Assembly: GCF_009665255.1 (NCBI RefSeq)
Contig: NZ_CP035686.1
Coordinates: 2,050,001-2,114,000, forward strand
Length of the DNA stretch: 64,000 nucleotides
Source of the DNA: Vibrio metoecus
GTDB taxonomy: Bacteria; Pseudomonadota; Gammaproteobacteria; Enterobacterales; Vibrionaceae
Direction of reading: 5' to 3'
The stretch's first letter is position 1. Every line of letters starts with the position of its first letter. Positions 33,053 to 42,719 of this stretch are shown in pieces. The notes beneath the pieces are model-generated. The model searched no databases. It had not been told where the DNA came from and saw only the letters and a list, made by a program, of their open reading frames with translations. A program made the translations under genes and the position numbers.

Positions 33053-33376
33053 TCATGAGTTTTGGCAATAAAGACGATGTAAAAGCTCAATCATGGCTTT
33101 TACCTCTGTACTACTCAGCGTATAAAACACGGTTTGCGCTTCTTTACGAGTGTTAACTAAACCATCACGACGTAGCCACGCTAAATGTTGAGACAGAGCA
33201 GATTGGCTGAGTTCCAAACGGCTACTGAGCTCCCCTACCGACAGTTCATTGTCCAGTAACATACATAAGATTTGCAGTCGCCGCTCATTGGCCATCGCTT
33301 TGAGCAAAACTACCGCTTTGGCAGAATTTTTTTCCATCTCTTGGAGATTCATTGGTGCCCCCTTTAAATACGGCAT
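33053..33376 (-). CDS. hlyU: HlyU transcriptional activator (ArsR/SmtB fold)
   Basis: Winged-helix regulator that relieves H-NS silencing of the haemolysin gene hlyA in vibrios. 107 residues from ATG 33376; with this start the two cysteines fall at 38 and 104, the numbering used for the redox-sensitive Cys of this protein as I recall. A second ATG at 33352 (MNLQEMEKNS) has a stronger GGGGG ribosome binding site, so a 99-residue form is possible. The helix-turn-helix is LSVGELSSRLELSQSALSQHLAWLRRDGLV. Metal-binding residues of ArsR sensors are absent. It converges with rpsT. Confidence 0.92.
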   Translation of the reverse strand: MPYLKGAPMNLQEMEKNSAKAVVLLKAMANERRLQILCMLLDNELSVGELSSRLELSQSALSQHLAWLRRDGLVNTRKEAQTVFYTLSSTEVKAMIELLHRLYCQNS

Positions 33377-33574
33377 TTTAATTCCAACCCATTCATTCAC
33401 TTTTCTCTGTCGTTCTAATCACCGATGTCGTCATTCGGTTGAGTGATCATGATGGGTCGAAATGGTGAAAGCGGAGAAAACTCGCTGATAATGATAAAAA
33501 ACTAATCAAGAACGCTAGTTTATTGTTTTCACTTATCATTGGGTAGTGATCAAAGACTTAACAGTGATAATTAT

Positions 33575-34465
33575 TCACAAAAATAAGTTAGTAAAATCAG
33601 CATCACAGACATTTTTTACTGCTGGGTGCTGGATCATGCGTTCAGCGAAGATGACATAATACTCCTCTTTAATCTCATCCACATGTCCGATGAGTTTCAA
33701 TGATGATTCCGCATCCACTTCTGAGACATAAAAAGAGGGAGCCATAAACACGGCATCACTGTGATAGATGGCAAACGCTTTCATTAAAGCAGAGTCATCA
33801 AATTCACCGAGAATATGCGGTTGTAATCCTTGCCGATCGAACCACTGTCTCACTTTGCGCCCCATTGCTGTCCTGCTGCCTGGCACGAGTAACTTTTTAC
33901 TCTCTAAAATGGCCGGAAAAGGAGCAAAGTCAACTTCTCCAAAGCTAAAGAAGCTCATTCGGCTTTCCCCTAGTTTTTTACTAAAGAGGCCGGGACTTTG
34001 GCTAGAGTCGACGGGGCAATCAGACAAGATCATATCCAATTTGTGCTGCGCCAGCTGTTCTAGCAACATTTCATGGGTTGATTCAAAACAGCGCAGATGA
34101 ATGCGGTTATCACCCGGCACAGAAGTTAGCAGAATTTTACTGACTAACCTTTTAGAGAGTGCATCCGCAACGCCAACATCAAAAAGCAGGTTTGAGCGCT
34201 GGCTGTAATTCACAATATCGAGCATCTCATAACTCAAACCAAACATGCGATCAGCGTACTTAAAGACCAACTGACCTAACTCGGTCGGTTCAATGCTACG
34301 ACCATTTCGTTTGGTGAGCTTACCATCAAGCCGATCTTCCAAAGCTTTAATCTGACCTGTCACAGTTTGTGGGGTTAAAAATAGAGCATCGGCCGCTTTA
34401 GTGACAGAGCCTTGTTTGCACACCATCCAAAAGTAATAGAGGTGGTTGTAATTAAGATGAGACAT
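33575..34465 (-). CDS. nhaR: LysR-type regulator NhaR
   Basis: Sodium-responsive activator of the Na+/H+ antiporter nhaA. 296 residues from ATG 34465 (MSHLNYNHLYYFWMVCKQGSV). Helix-turn-helix residues 15-60 with TPQTVTGQIKALEDRL; the effector domain includes LLFDVGVADALSKRLVS and IHLRCFESTHEMLLEQL, which align closely with E. coli NhaR. nhaA is not adjacent in this window. A longer frame to 34537 has no conserved residues and is rejected. nhaR is close to rpsT, as in E. coli. Confidence 0.92.
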   Translation of the reverse strand: MSHLNYNHLYYFWMVCKQGSVTKAADALFLTPQTVTGQIKALEDRLDGKLTKRNGRSIEPTELGQLVFKYADRMFGLSYEMLDIVNYSQRSNLLFDVGVADALSKRLVSKILLTSVPGDNRIHLRCFESTHEMLLEQLAQHKLDMILSDCPVDSSQSPGLFSKKLGESRMSFFSFGEVDFAPFPAILESKKLLVPGSRTAMGRKVRQWFDRQGLQPHILGEFDDSALMKAFAIYHSDAVFMAPSFYVSEVDAESSLKLIGHVDEIKEEYYVIFAERMIQHPAVKNVCDADFTNLFL

Positions 34466-34856
34466 AGATTGTTCTGCGCTGAAAACCGATGTTTTTTTAT
34501 AGCAGATACGATCTTTAACAACAATAAATTCGTTCAAACCGAAGTAATCGTCATCTTAGGCTGAATTTTTCACAGTTTAAATAAAACCGCTGTCATAAAT
34601 GGCGGGTGTTATTTCGCACACTTCCCAGTTATTTACACTTTGTTACAACCAAGTGCTATTTATCATCCACCTTACGAATCCTTTAAAAACAGTGAGATAA
34701 AATTAGATCTATCATTAAATCTTTTCGCCACCAGTAAGACTGCGCAATAACTCACCAGTTACATCTAAATGTCATATTAGTGAAATATTTCCTCTCTACG
34801 ATTGCCTCGAATTCAACAACCGACCGATACCTTTAAAAAAACGGTCCACGGAGAAA
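34466..34856. other. Divergent promoter region nhaR / nptA
   Basis: 391 AT-rich bases. Besides the possible Pho box at 34758 I see a lone CTGTCAT half-site at 34590-34596 and no open frame with a good ribosome binding site. Confidence 0.5.
34758..34775 (+). promoter_or_regulatory. Possible Pho box upstream of nptA
   Basis: GTTACAT-CTAA-ATGTCAT: two seven-base repeats 11 bases apart, matching four and six of seven positions of CTGTCAT. The sequence about ten bases further (GAAATATTTC) could serve as a -10. The fit to a phosphate carrier makes PhoB control plausible, but the first half is weak. Confidence 0.4.
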
Positions 34857-36008
34857 ATGATGATAAACCAAGCAACTTCCCCAACAGCGCCAATTTCGCT
34901 GACGACGAAAGGCCTACGTTGGGCAAACTTGGCTTTCATGCTGTATCTACTACTTCTTGCTGTCGCAATGGTCGGCAGCGGTTTTAAATGGGCAACCGGC
35001 GACCAAGCCAAAGTCCTGTTTGAATTTGCCTCTCACCCTGTTGCTGGTCTGATGATTGGTTTGGTGGCAACCGCACTGATACAGTCTTCAAGCACTGTTA
35101 CTTCGATCATTGTAGGTTTAGTCGCGGGTGGCTTGCCTGTTGAAACAGCCATTCCTATGGTCATGGGTGCCAATATTGGTACAACGGTAACCAACACCCT
35201 CGTCAGCCTTGGTCACATGCGTTGTAAAGAAGAGTTTCGTCGCGCCTTTGCCAGTGCCACAATTCATGACTTCTTCAATCTACTCGCGGTACTGATCTTC
35301 CTTCCTTTGGAAATGATGTTCGGCATTTTAGAGAAAGTCTCTCATTGGCTGGTTTCTCCTTTGCTTGCGACTGGCGATATGAGCATGAAAGGCTTCGATT
35401 TCATCAAACCCATCACAAAACCAGTGATCAGCAGCCTTGAAGCACAACTTTCTGTATTGGGTGATACGTTCGGTGGTGTTGCACTCATCGTATTGGGTAT
35501 TGCGACTATTTTCGTTGCCATTACTGTGATGGGCAAACTAATGAAAGGCCTGATGGTTGGCCGTGCACGTGAGATTTTACAAAACGCTATTGGCCGCGGC
35601 CCACTCCACGGGATTGCCTCCGGTACCGTAGTAACGGTTCTGGTACAGTCTTCTTCTACAACAACTAGCCTTATGGTACCTCTCGTAGGTTCAGGTGTTC
35701 TGAAAGTACGTGAAATCTACCCATTTACGCTAGGTGCTAACATCGGTACTTGTATTACAGCCTTGCTGGCAGCAACTGCGGTTTCAGGTGAGTTTGCCGT
35801 ATTTGCTCTGCAAATCGCTCTGGTTCACTTAACTTTTAATATCATGGCGACCGTGCTCATCTATGGCATTCCTTTCTTACGTGAATTGCCAGTGAAAGGA
35901 GCTGAGTTAATCTCAACTTGGGCTTGTAAAAGCAAGATGGTCGTGGTGGGTTACCTTCTTGGAGTGTTTGTGGTAATTCCGGGTAGTATCCTTGCCCTCA
36001 CCGCATAA
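34857..36008 (+). CDS. nptA: Na+-dependent phosphate cotransporter NptA
   Basis: 383-residue inner membrane protein of the PNaS (SLC34-like) family, which takes up phosphate with sodium. The two QSSS repeats that mark the family are in ALIQSSSTVTSIIVGLVAGG (about residue 77) and VLVQSSSTTTSLMVPLVG (about residue 265), each followed by GANIGT. About eight helices. ACGGAG ribosome binding site before the ATG. V. cholerae NptA is known as a Na+/phosphate symporter. Terminator at 36032. Confidence 0.94.
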   Translation: MMINQATSPTAPISLTTKGLRWANLAFMLYLLLLAVAMVGSGFKWATGDQAKVLFEFASHPVAGLMIGLVATALIQSSSTVTSIIVGLVAGGLPVETAIPMVMGANIGTTVTNTLVSLGHMRCKEEFRRAFASATIHDFFNLLAVLIFLPLEMMFGILEKVSHWLVSPLLATGDMSMKGFDFIKPITKPVISSLEAQLSVLGDTFGGVALIVLGIATIFVAITVMGKLMKGLMVGRAREILQNAIGRGPLHGIASGTVVTVLVQSSSTTTSLMVPLVGSGVLKVREIYPFTLGANIGTCITALLAATAVSGEFAVFALQIALVHLTFNIMATVLIYGIPFLRELPVKGAELISTWACKSKMVVVGYLLGVFVVIPGSILALTA

Positions 36009-36031
36009 GCTTTGCACCAGCGCAGAGTGAC

Positions 36032-36062
36032 AAAAAAGCTCCCTAATCGGGAGCTTTTTTAT
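36032..36062 (+). terminator. Rho-independent terminator after nptA
   Basis: AAAAAAGCTCCC pairs with GGGAGCTTTTTT around TAATC. The symmetric A and T tracts let it also serve thyA on the minus strand. Confidence 0.92.
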
Positions 36063-36098
36063 TTTTACTGATTTCATTCCAGCTCTAACAACGTAAGC

Positions 36099-36950
36099 TT
36101 AAACCGAGAAGGGATACTGAATCGTATCGTGGAACTGATATCCGGTCACTTCAAAGTCATCTAACGTCACCCACGTTTCCAAATCATGCAGCGTTTTAAT
36201 GTCTGGATTGATGTGAAACTGGGGCGCTGCAAATGGTTCACGTTTGAGCTGCACATCTCGCATCAATGGCAACTGATCTTCGTAAATATGTGCATTAACA
36301 ATTTTGTGATAAGCCATGCCCGGCTTTTTACCGGTGATCTGCGCCATCAGTGCAAGGAACACATAAACCTGAACCATGTTGAAATTGAGCCCTAAAGGCA
36401 CATCACATGAACGTTGGGTACTATTGAGATATAAGGTATCCCCCAACAGCGAAAAGTGGTGGCTGTACATACAAGGGCGCAGACACCCCATATGGAATTC
36501 GCCTGGATTGTAAAAGTTGAGGATTTCACCTCGGTCATCCACGCCACGCGTCAGATCATCGACAATTTTTTTCAGTTGGTCGATCTGGCCGCCATCCGGT
36601 TTTGCCCAAGCTCTGCCTTGAACTCCATACACTCGTCCCATGTCATCCTCACCTTTACGGTAAGGGTTATTGAGCCATGCCTGATTCAGGTTGGCATTAG
36701 CATCCCACGTTTTGGTACCTAACTTGCGAAAGTCTTCGGCATTATCATAACCACGAATGTAGCCCAGTAGCTCAGCGACAGCGGCTTTCCAAAAGCTCTT
36801 ACGCGTGGTCACTAAGGGAAACTGATTGTTGCCCACATCATAAGTCAAATCGGCGTTAATCACGGTCAAACAACGTTTTGCTGTGCGTTCATTTTCAACC
36901 CAAACACCTTGATCGACGATGCGCTGACAAAGTTCTAAATACTGTTTCAC
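36099..36950 (-). CDS. thyA: Thymidylate synthase ThyA
   Basis: Methylates dUMP to dTMP with methylenetetrahydrofolate. 283 residues. Catalytic Cys in MGCLRPCMYSHHF (the loop has LRPC instead of the more usual ALPPC), with RSCDVPLGLNFN and IVNAHIYEDQL supplying the dUMP and folate contacts. The length is slightly longer than E. coli (264), with an insert around residues 90-110. It is ten bases after lgt and probably translated from the same message, as in E. coli lgt-thyA. Confidence 0.95.
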   Translation of the reverse strand: MKQYLELCQRIVDQGVWVENERTAKRCLTVINADLTYDVGNNQFPLVTTRKSFWKAAVAELLGYIRGYDNAEDFRKLGTKTWDANANLNQAWLNNPYRKGEDDMGRVYGVQGRAWAKPDGGQIDQLKKIVDDLTRGVDDRGEILNFYNPGEFHMGCLRPCMYSHHFSLLGDTLYLNSTQRSCDVPLGLNFNMVQVYVFLALMAQITGKKPGMAYHKIVNAHIYEDQLPLMRDVQLKREPFAAPQFHINPDIKTLHDLETWVTLDDFEVTGYQFHDTIQYPFSV

Positions 36951-36959
36951 CTGACTACC

Positions 36960-37775
36960 CTATTTTGCTGCAACACGATCTTGATATAAACCGCGCTTAT
37001 AAGACCAAACCATCATCAAAATACCAATGATCACCATTGGTAAAGAAAGAATCTGCCCCATCGAAATGAAGCCACCAAACAAGCCCAATTGAGCATCTGG
37101 CTCACGGACGTATTCCACGAGGAAACGGAATGTACCGTAACCGGCTAAAAACAATCCAGACACACTGCCTAATGGACGAGGTTTACGGATAAACCAATTG
37201 AGGATAAAGAACAGAACCACACCTTCTAAGGCGAATTCATAAAGCTGAGAAGGATGACGTGGCAGTGGTCCACCATTTGGAAATACAAAAGCCCAAGGTA
37301 CATCCGTCACTCGTCCCCAAAGCTCACTGTTCATAAAGTTACCAATACGTCCCATTCCTAAACCAAACGGAACCAAAGGAGCAACAAAATCTGCCACCCC
37401 AAAGAACGTTCGTTGGTTTTTATGGGCATACCAGAACATAGCGGTAATCACACCCAATAAGCCACCGTGGAAGGACATACCGCCAGTCCAGACTTTAAAA
37501 AGATAAAGAGGGTCAGCAAGGAACAGATCAAAGTTATAGAAAATCACATAGCCGACACGCCCCCCCACCACCACACCAAGGAAACCCGCGAACAACAAAT
37601 CAGAGACTTGCTCACGTGTCCAGCCACTGTCAGCACGATCAGCGCGTCGATTGGCTAGCCACATCGCAAAAAGAAAACCAACCAGATACATCAAGCCATA
37701 CCAACGTACAGACAGAGGGCCGATAGAAAACAATACGGGGTCTATATTGGGAAACTGCAGATAACCCTGAGACAT
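36960..37775 (-). CDS. lgt: Prolipoprotein diacylglyceryl transferase Lgt
   Basis: First lipoprotein maturation enzyme; transfers diacylglycerol from phosphatidylglycerol to the lipobox Cys. 271 residues, seven helices. Signature GRIGNFMNSELWGRVTDVPW near residue 141, HGG in MSFHGGLLG near 102 and RHPSQLYE near 191. It works ahead of LspA, also in this window. Upstream of thyA in an operon. Confidence 0.96.
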   Translation of the reverse strand: MSQGYLQFPNIDPVLFSIGPLSVRWYGLMYLVGFLFAMWLANRRADRADSGWTREQVSDLLFAGFLGVVVGGRVGYVIFYNFDLFLADPLYLFKVWTGGMSFHGGLLGVITAMFWYAHKNQRTFFGVADFVAPLVPFGLGMGRIGNFMNSELWGRVTDVPWAFVFPNGGPLPRHPSQLYEFALEGVVLFFILNWFIRKPRPLGSVSGLFLAGYGTFRFLVEYVREPDAQLGLFGGFISMGQILSLPMVIIGILMMVWSYKRGLYQDRVAAK

Positions 37776-37805
37776 AGCAAACCTTCTCTTAAAAAATTAG
37801 TGAGA

Positions 37806-38600
37806 TTACTGAAACAACATGGTCGCAGCAACGCACATCAAAAACACCGCAAAAAATCTTTTGAGTCTCGCGGTAGGCATTTGGGTGGCAAGCTTAGCAC
37901 CAATACGCGTGGTTAGTATCGAGGTGCTAGCAATCGCAAGCAGTGCCGGAATGTAAACGTAGCCAATACTGTATTGCGGCAGATTGTCCACCTGATAGCC
38001 ATGTAAGATAAAACCAATCATTCCCGAAATCGCTATCGCAAAACCGCACACCGATGAAGAACCTACCGCTTTTTTCATCTCAATGCCATGTCGATTCAAA
38101 AAAGGCACAGAGAGTGAACCGCCGCCAATCCCCGCAAGGCTGGAAACCACACCAATCCCTGTACCACACAATGTTGTGATCAACGCATTCGGCATTGGGT
38201 AATGATGTTGCATGCGAATGGAGCGAAACATCTGCACGCTCAAGAAAAAGACAATCACCCCAAATACTTTGGGTAAATATTGGCTTGGAATCCACTCGGC
38301 AACAACCGATCCGAAAAAGCCCCCAACTACCACCCCGGGCATCAGCCATTTGACGACAAAGAGATCAACGTTGCCTAATTTTAGGTGGTTTAACGCCGAT
38401 GAACCCGAGGTGAGAATGATGGTTGCCAATGACGTTGCCAAAGCAAGCTGCATGACAATATCCGCAGATATCCCCGCATAAGGTAATAAAAACAGCAAAG
38501 CAGGAACAACCACTAAGCCACCACCAATACCAAGCAGACCAGCAAGCACACCCACTACCGCCCCTAAAAGCAGCAGTAAAGCTAAGAGTTCAATATTCAC
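37806..38600 (-). CDS. TauE/SafE-family membrane permease (sulfite/organosulfonate exporter type)
   Basis: 264-residue inner membrane protein with about eight helices and the repeated TauE/SafE pattern: GAVVGVLAGLLGIGGGLVVVPAL at the start and VSSLAGIGGGSLSVP in the middle, an inverted duplication. Substrate is unknown; family members move sulfite, sulfoacetate or other anions. It lies between ptsP (nine bases upstream) and lgt, so it is probably cotranscribed with ptsP. Confidence 0.88.
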   Translation of the reverse strand: MNIELLALLLLLGAVVGVLAGLLGIGGGLVVVPALLFLLPYAGISADIVMQLALATSLATIILTSGSSALNHLKLGNVDLFVVKWLMPGVVVGGFFGSVVAEWIPSQYLPKVFGVIVFFLSVQMFRSIRMQHHYPMPNALITTLCGTGIGVVSSLAGIGGGSLSVPFLNRHGIEMKKAVGSSSVCGFAIAISGMIGFILHGYQVDNLPQYSIGYVYIPALLAIASTSILTTRIGAKLATQMPTARLKRFFAVFLMCVAATMLFQ

Positions 38601-38609
38601 ATTTGGTTC

Positions 38610-40856
38610 CTATTTTTTACCTGCGCGCACAAAACCCGCAAAGCCATGCTTTTCGATATAAGCGAGCATCATGTTATAGATTTCTCGCCCATAAGGTTGA
38701 GTTAACGCATGGTCAGCCAGCTGTTTAAGTTCAGCCAGTTCAGAATGGCGCACCAGATATTTCACTTTCGCAACGTTGGAAGTGTTCATACTCAAGGTGG
38801 TATAGCCTAAGCCAATCAACAGCAAAGCGCCAATCGGATCGCCGGCTAATTCCCCACAGACACAGACAGGGATCTGGTGAGTAGCACAAGTTACTTGGAT
38901 CTGCTTGAGTGCCATCACTACGGCAGGATGCATGGATTCGTAGACATCTGCTACACGCGCATTGTTACGATCCACGGCTAACAGATATTGAGTGAGATCG
39001 TTGGTCCCTACGGAGACGAAATCAATTTTATCTGCAATCAGTGGTAACAGATACAGCATCGAAGGCACTTCGATCATGATGCCAATTTGCGGCATGACCA
39101 CTCGCGGATCGAGCTGCGATACTTCTTGATATGCTTGGTAAATAAACCTCAACGCATCATCGAGCTCTTTTGCGCCAGAAATCATCGGTAACAAAATCGA
39201 TAAATTGCCAGATTCCGCACTGGCTTTGATCATCGCTCTCAACTGAATAATGAAAATATCCGGATGGTCTAAGGTAAAACGAATGCCACGCCAACCGAGA
39301 AACGGGTTATCTTCCTCAATCGGTAAATAAGGCAAAGGCTTATCACCCCCGATATCCAAAGTACGCATCACAACGCGTTGATGTGGGTACATATTCAGTA
39401 CATGGCGATATTGCTGGGTTTGTTCTTCTTCAGAAGGAAAACGATGTTGTAACAAGAACGAAATTTCAGTGCGATACAAGCCAACACCATCCACGCCCTG
39501 ATTGACAGCAATGCTAGTATCAGCACTCAGCCCAGCGTTCAATAGTAGCTCAATTCGTTCTCCATCAAGCGTAAACGCGGGCTCACGAATCGCATCGTTA
39601 ACCATGCGTGACAGCTCACGCTCTTCTGTCGCTAACGCACGATATTCATTGAGAATGGTTTTGGATGGCGAGATAAAAACTTTGCCACTATAGCCATCCA
39701 CAATCCCTTTCTTACCGTTGATATCTCGTAAATTCAGGGAAACGCCCATGACAGCAGGGATCCCTAAAGCACGCGACAAAATCGCGGCATGAGAATTTGC
39801 CGCGCCTTCAAGAGAGACTACCGCTAACAGCTTATCTTTAGGGAGCGCAGCCAAAATACTCGCAGTCAGCTCTCGCACCACCAAGATCACAGGTTTGTCG
39901 ATTTTGGGCTGACTTGATTCCGTATTGAGCAAGAAAAACAGCAAACGCTGCCCCAACTCTCGCACATCTTGCGCACGTTCACGTAAATAAACATCCGACA
40001 TACGCGCAAAACGATTCGAGTAACTTTCGACCACTTGTCTGAGCGCCCAATCGGCACGATCCCCTTTTTGGATCTGCGCTTTGAGATCTTTACGCAGCAT
40101 CGGATCATTGAGAAGGTGGGTAAAGAGGTCAAAAATCGCCAATGCTTCTTTATTGATATCACCATCGAGTTTTTTACGCATGCGGCGAAAATCAGCCAAT
40201 GCGCTCTCAACCGCTAAAGCAATTCGTTCTTGCTCTATGTCGATATCCAAGGTTGAAGCCGGTAAAACTTCTGAAAGGTCGGGCTGAGTATCATCCCACC
40301 AGAATTCGCCAATCGCGACGCCTGAGGAAGCAGGAACCCCAGTGATTGCCTGCAGTTTTTTGGATAAACGCCAATGCCCTTGGGTTTGAGCATGCGCAAC
40401 TAACACCGCAAGCTGTGCGGCTAAAGTCACCAAAAACGAGACTTCCATTTCACTGAATAAGCGCGGGGACTTTTGCTGTACCACCAACACACCAAGCACT
40501 TGCTTACGGTGGATGATGGGTGTGCCGAGGAAAGAGTGGTAAACCTCCTCCCCAAGCTGTTTGAAATATTTGAAACTAGGGTGTTTTGATGCTTCTGCAA
40601 GGTTGATAGGCTCAGCAGAACGTTTTACGAGCCCCACCAAACCTTCATCAAAATCAATGTGGATTTTATCGCCTTTGAATTTGAGGCCTTGAGTCGCCAT
40701 CAACTCAAGGCGGTGCATCTCCTCATTCGCTAAGTAGACCGTACAACACTCTGTGCTCATCGCTTCGCACGTCTGTTTTACAAAAATATCCAACGCCTGA
40801 TAGACATCTTCTACCTTTGAAACCTGTTCTACTATATCCCTTAGCTGAGAAAGCAT
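38610..40856 (-). CDS. ptsP: PtsP, enzyme I of the nitrogen phosphotransferase system
   Basis: 748-residue EI-Ntr that passes phosphate from PEP to NPr and EIIA-Ntr. N-terminal GAF domain (about 1-150) senses glutamine or alpha-ketoglutarate in relatives. The phospho-His is in EGAANSHAAILSRALGIPAV (about residue 356). PEP-binding C-terminal barrel has YRTEISFLLQHRFPSEEEQ, MRTLDIGGDKPLPYLP, EVPSMLYLLPLIADKIDFVSVGTNDLTQY and CGELAGDP. It follows rppH by two bases, the same pair order as in E. coli. Confidence 0.95.
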   Translation of the reverse strand: MLSQLRDIVEQVSKVEDVYQALDIFVKQTCEAMSTECCTVYLANEEMHRLELMATQGLKFKGDKIHIDFDEGLVGLVKRSAEPINLAEASKHPSFKYFKQLGEEVYHSFLGTPIIHRKQVLGVLVVQQKSPRLFSEMEVSFLVTLAAQLAVLVAHAQTQGHWRLSKKLQAITGVPASSGVAIGEFWWDDTQPDLSEVLPASTLDIDIEQERIALAVESALADFRRMRKKLDGDINKEALAIFDLFTHLLNDPMLRKDLKAQIQKGDRADWALRQVVESYSNRFARMSDVYLRERAQDVRELGQRLLFFLLNTESSQPKIDKPVILVVRELTASILAALPKDKLLAVVSLEGAANSHAAILSRALGIPAVMGVSLNLRDINGKKGIVDGYSGKVFISPSKTILNEYRALATEERELSRMVNDAIREPAFTLDGERIELLLNAGLSADTSIAVNQGVDGVGLYRTEISFLLQHRFPSEEEQTQQYRHVLNMYPHQRVVMRTLDIGGDKPLPYLPIEEDNPFLGWRGIRFTLDHPDIFIIQLRAMIKASAESGNLSILLPMISGAKELDDALRFIYQAYQEVSQLDPRVVMPQIGIMIEVPSMLYLLPLIADKIDFVSVGTNDLTQYLLAVDRNNARVADVYESMHPAVVMALKQIQVTCATHQIPVCVCGELAGDPIGALLLIGLGYTTLSMNTSNVAKVKYLVRHSELAELKQLADHALTQPYGREIYNMMLAYIEKHGFAGFVRAGKK

Positions 40857-40858
40857 GC

Positions 40859-41377
40859 CTAACCTCTGTGAGTGTTACGTTTACCTTTCACTTTCCGTTC
40901 CTTAAATGGCATCGCCAATGACGCGAACTCCTTCATTGCACGGCGATAAACATCACGCTTAAAGGACACCACTTGCCTCACTGGATACCAGTAAGTTACC
41001 CAACGCCAACCATCAAACTCAGGGGAACTGCCACGTTGCATGTTGATTCTGGATTCATCACATTCCAAACGCAGCAAGAACCATTTCTGTTTTTGTCCGA
41101 TACAGACAGGTTGAGAATCCCAACGCACCAAACGCTTGGGTAATTTATAACGCAGCCAATGACGACTGGTCGCAATCACTTTAACGTCTTTCTTGGTTAA
41201 CCCAACCTCTTCATACAATTCACGGTACATGGCTTGTTCTGGAGACTCTCCATCATCAATTCCCCCTTGAGGAAATTGCCATGAGTGTTGCCCGTATCGT
41301 TTCGCCCAGAAAACCTGACCATGGTTGTTACAAATCACAATCCCGACATTCAGCCGGTAACCATCGCCATCGATCAC
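40859..41377 (-). CDS. rppH: RNA pyrophosphohydrolase RppH (NudH)
   Basis: Removes pyrophosphate from 5' triphosphate RNA ends, starting RNase E decay. 172 residues from GTG 41377 (reading VIDGDGYRLNVGIVICNN), with AGAGG seven bases ahead. The Nudix box GGIDDGESPEQAMYRELYEEVGL is intact, and WLRYKLPKRLVRW and EFDGWRWVTYWYPVRQVV are RppH hallmarks. A frame to 41485 has no conserved residues and is rejected. Upstream partner of ptsP. Confidence 0.95.
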   Translation of the reverse strand: MIDGDGYRLNVGIVICNNHGQVFWAKRYGQHSWQFPQGGIDDGESPEQAMYRELYEEVGLTKKDVKVIATSRHWLRYKLPKRLVRWDSQPVCIGQKQKWFLLRLECDESRINMQRGSSPEFDGWRWVTYWYPVRQVVSFKRDVYRRAMKEFASLAMPFKERKVKGKRNTHRG

Positions 41378-42053
41378 TGGCAAACCTCTAATAAATTCTT
41401 TAATTGCGTTGATTTTTCCACATATCCCCAAGCGGAGCAAACTTACTATTGTGATTCGCCCGATATTTATTAGTAAATCGGACAAAAAAGGATAAGTTCG
41501 GCTTCAGAACCAAGTTATCAACAAATTTATGAGACATACAGCGCATTTATTCACGTTTTCTGTGAATAACCGTGTGCAGAAACTTTGAAGTTGTGCAAAA
41601 AAAGTCACTTATCAACAAATCGCGAGAAAACAAATCACGACAAAATCAATAATAAATACTTTAAAAACAATTAATTAAATTAAAATCCAGCATTATGGCA
41701 AACATTGCAAATCAAACTGGGAAAAGATCCTACTCTGCCGGTCAAAGATCCATCAATCCATGCACTCATTAACCTTAACTCCCTGTATTTACCTAATGGC
41801 AAGCCCATCGCCCTCTCTTGAAGCGTATTGACCTACTGTGTATTGATCCATGAGTTAATTCCTTTTCAGCAATAGAAAATAAAACTGTGGATAACCTGAT
41901 GGTGAAACACAAGGTGTCGATAAATCATCGCTTTTTCTGACTTCCCATTCCTCTTTAATCATCGATATTGCAACTAAAAAACAGGGGCAAAAATGGCAAG
42001 TGAATGCAAAATCGGTACAATCACGTTAGGAATGTGTAACGCCGATAACGAAC
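41378..42053. other. Long AT-rich intergenic region rppH-mutH with DnaA-box-like cluster
   Basis: 676 bases without a convincing gene. DnaA-box-like nonamers: TTTTCCACA (41414), TTATCAACA (41515), TTATTCACG (41547), TGTGAATAA (41561, exact TTATTCACA on the other strand), TTATCAACA (41609), TGTGGATAA (41886, exact TTATCCACA on the other strand) and TGTCGATAA (41915). A very AT-rich run is at 41640-41700, and three GATCC sites are at about 41738, 41758 and 41843. It must also contain the rppH and mutH promoters. Confidence 0.5.
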
Positions 42054-42719
42054 ATGAAACCCACACCAACTTCCCAACAAGAATTATTAACTCGCGCTCA
42101 AGAAATTGCGGGGCTAAGTTTCGCAGAACTCGCCGATGAAGCAGGAATGACCGTACCGCCAGATCTACGTAAAGACAAAGGTTGGGTTGGCCAATTACTG
42201 GAATGGCACTTGGGGGCCACCGCAGGCAGTAAACCACAACAAGATTTTGAGCATTTGGGTATTGAACTGAAAAGTATCCCTGTCAGTTACACAGGAAAAC
42301 CACTAGAAACGACATTCGTCTGCGTGGCGCCTCTCACAGGCGTGCATGGTTTAACGTGGGAGCAAAGCCATGTTCGCAATAAACTGTCAAAAGTACTTTG
42401 GATCCCAGTGCAGGGCGAGCGAGAGATACCCCTTGCGGATCGTTGCGTTGGCTCACCGCTACTGTGGAGTCCTTCTGTAGAAGAAGAAGCACAACTCAAA
42501 GCAGATTGGGAAGAGTTGATGGAGTTGATCGTACTTGGCAAAGTAGCACAAATTACCGCCAAACATGGTGAGGTATTACAACTGCGTCCTAAAGCGGCCA
42601 ATGGTCGTGCACAGACGGAAGCCTACGGTGCAAATGGCCGTCCAATCAAAACCTTACCGCGTGGTTTTTACTTACGCACTCAATTTACCGCGCAAATTCT
42701 GCAACGTTACTACGCCTAA
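42054..42719 (+). CDS. mutH: DNA mismatch repair endonuclease MutH
   Basis: Nicks the unmethylated strand at hemimethylated GATC sites in Dam-directed mismatch repair. 221 residues. The catalytic DX(n)EXK motif is in QDFEHLGIELKSIPV near residue 63-80, and the conserved GWVGQLLEWHLGA and PRGFYLRTQFT segments are present. Presence implies Dam methylation in this organism. Divergent from rppH, as in E. coli. Confidence 0.96.
   Translation: MKPTPTSQQELLTRAQEIAGLSFAELADEAGMTVPPDLRKDKGWVGQLLEWHLGATAGSKPQQDFEHLGIELKSIPVSYTGKPLETTFVCVAPLTGVHGLTWEQSHVRNKLSKVLWIPVQGEREIPLADRCVGSPLLWSPSVEEEAQLKADWEELMELIVLGKVAQITAKHGEVLQLRPKAANGRAQTEAYGANGRPIKTLPRGFYLRTQFTAQILQRYYA

Noticed and set aside
34590..34607. 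CTGTCAT half-site as a second Pho box before nptA
   Set aside because: The expected second repeat 11 bases on reads GGCGGGT, which does not match.
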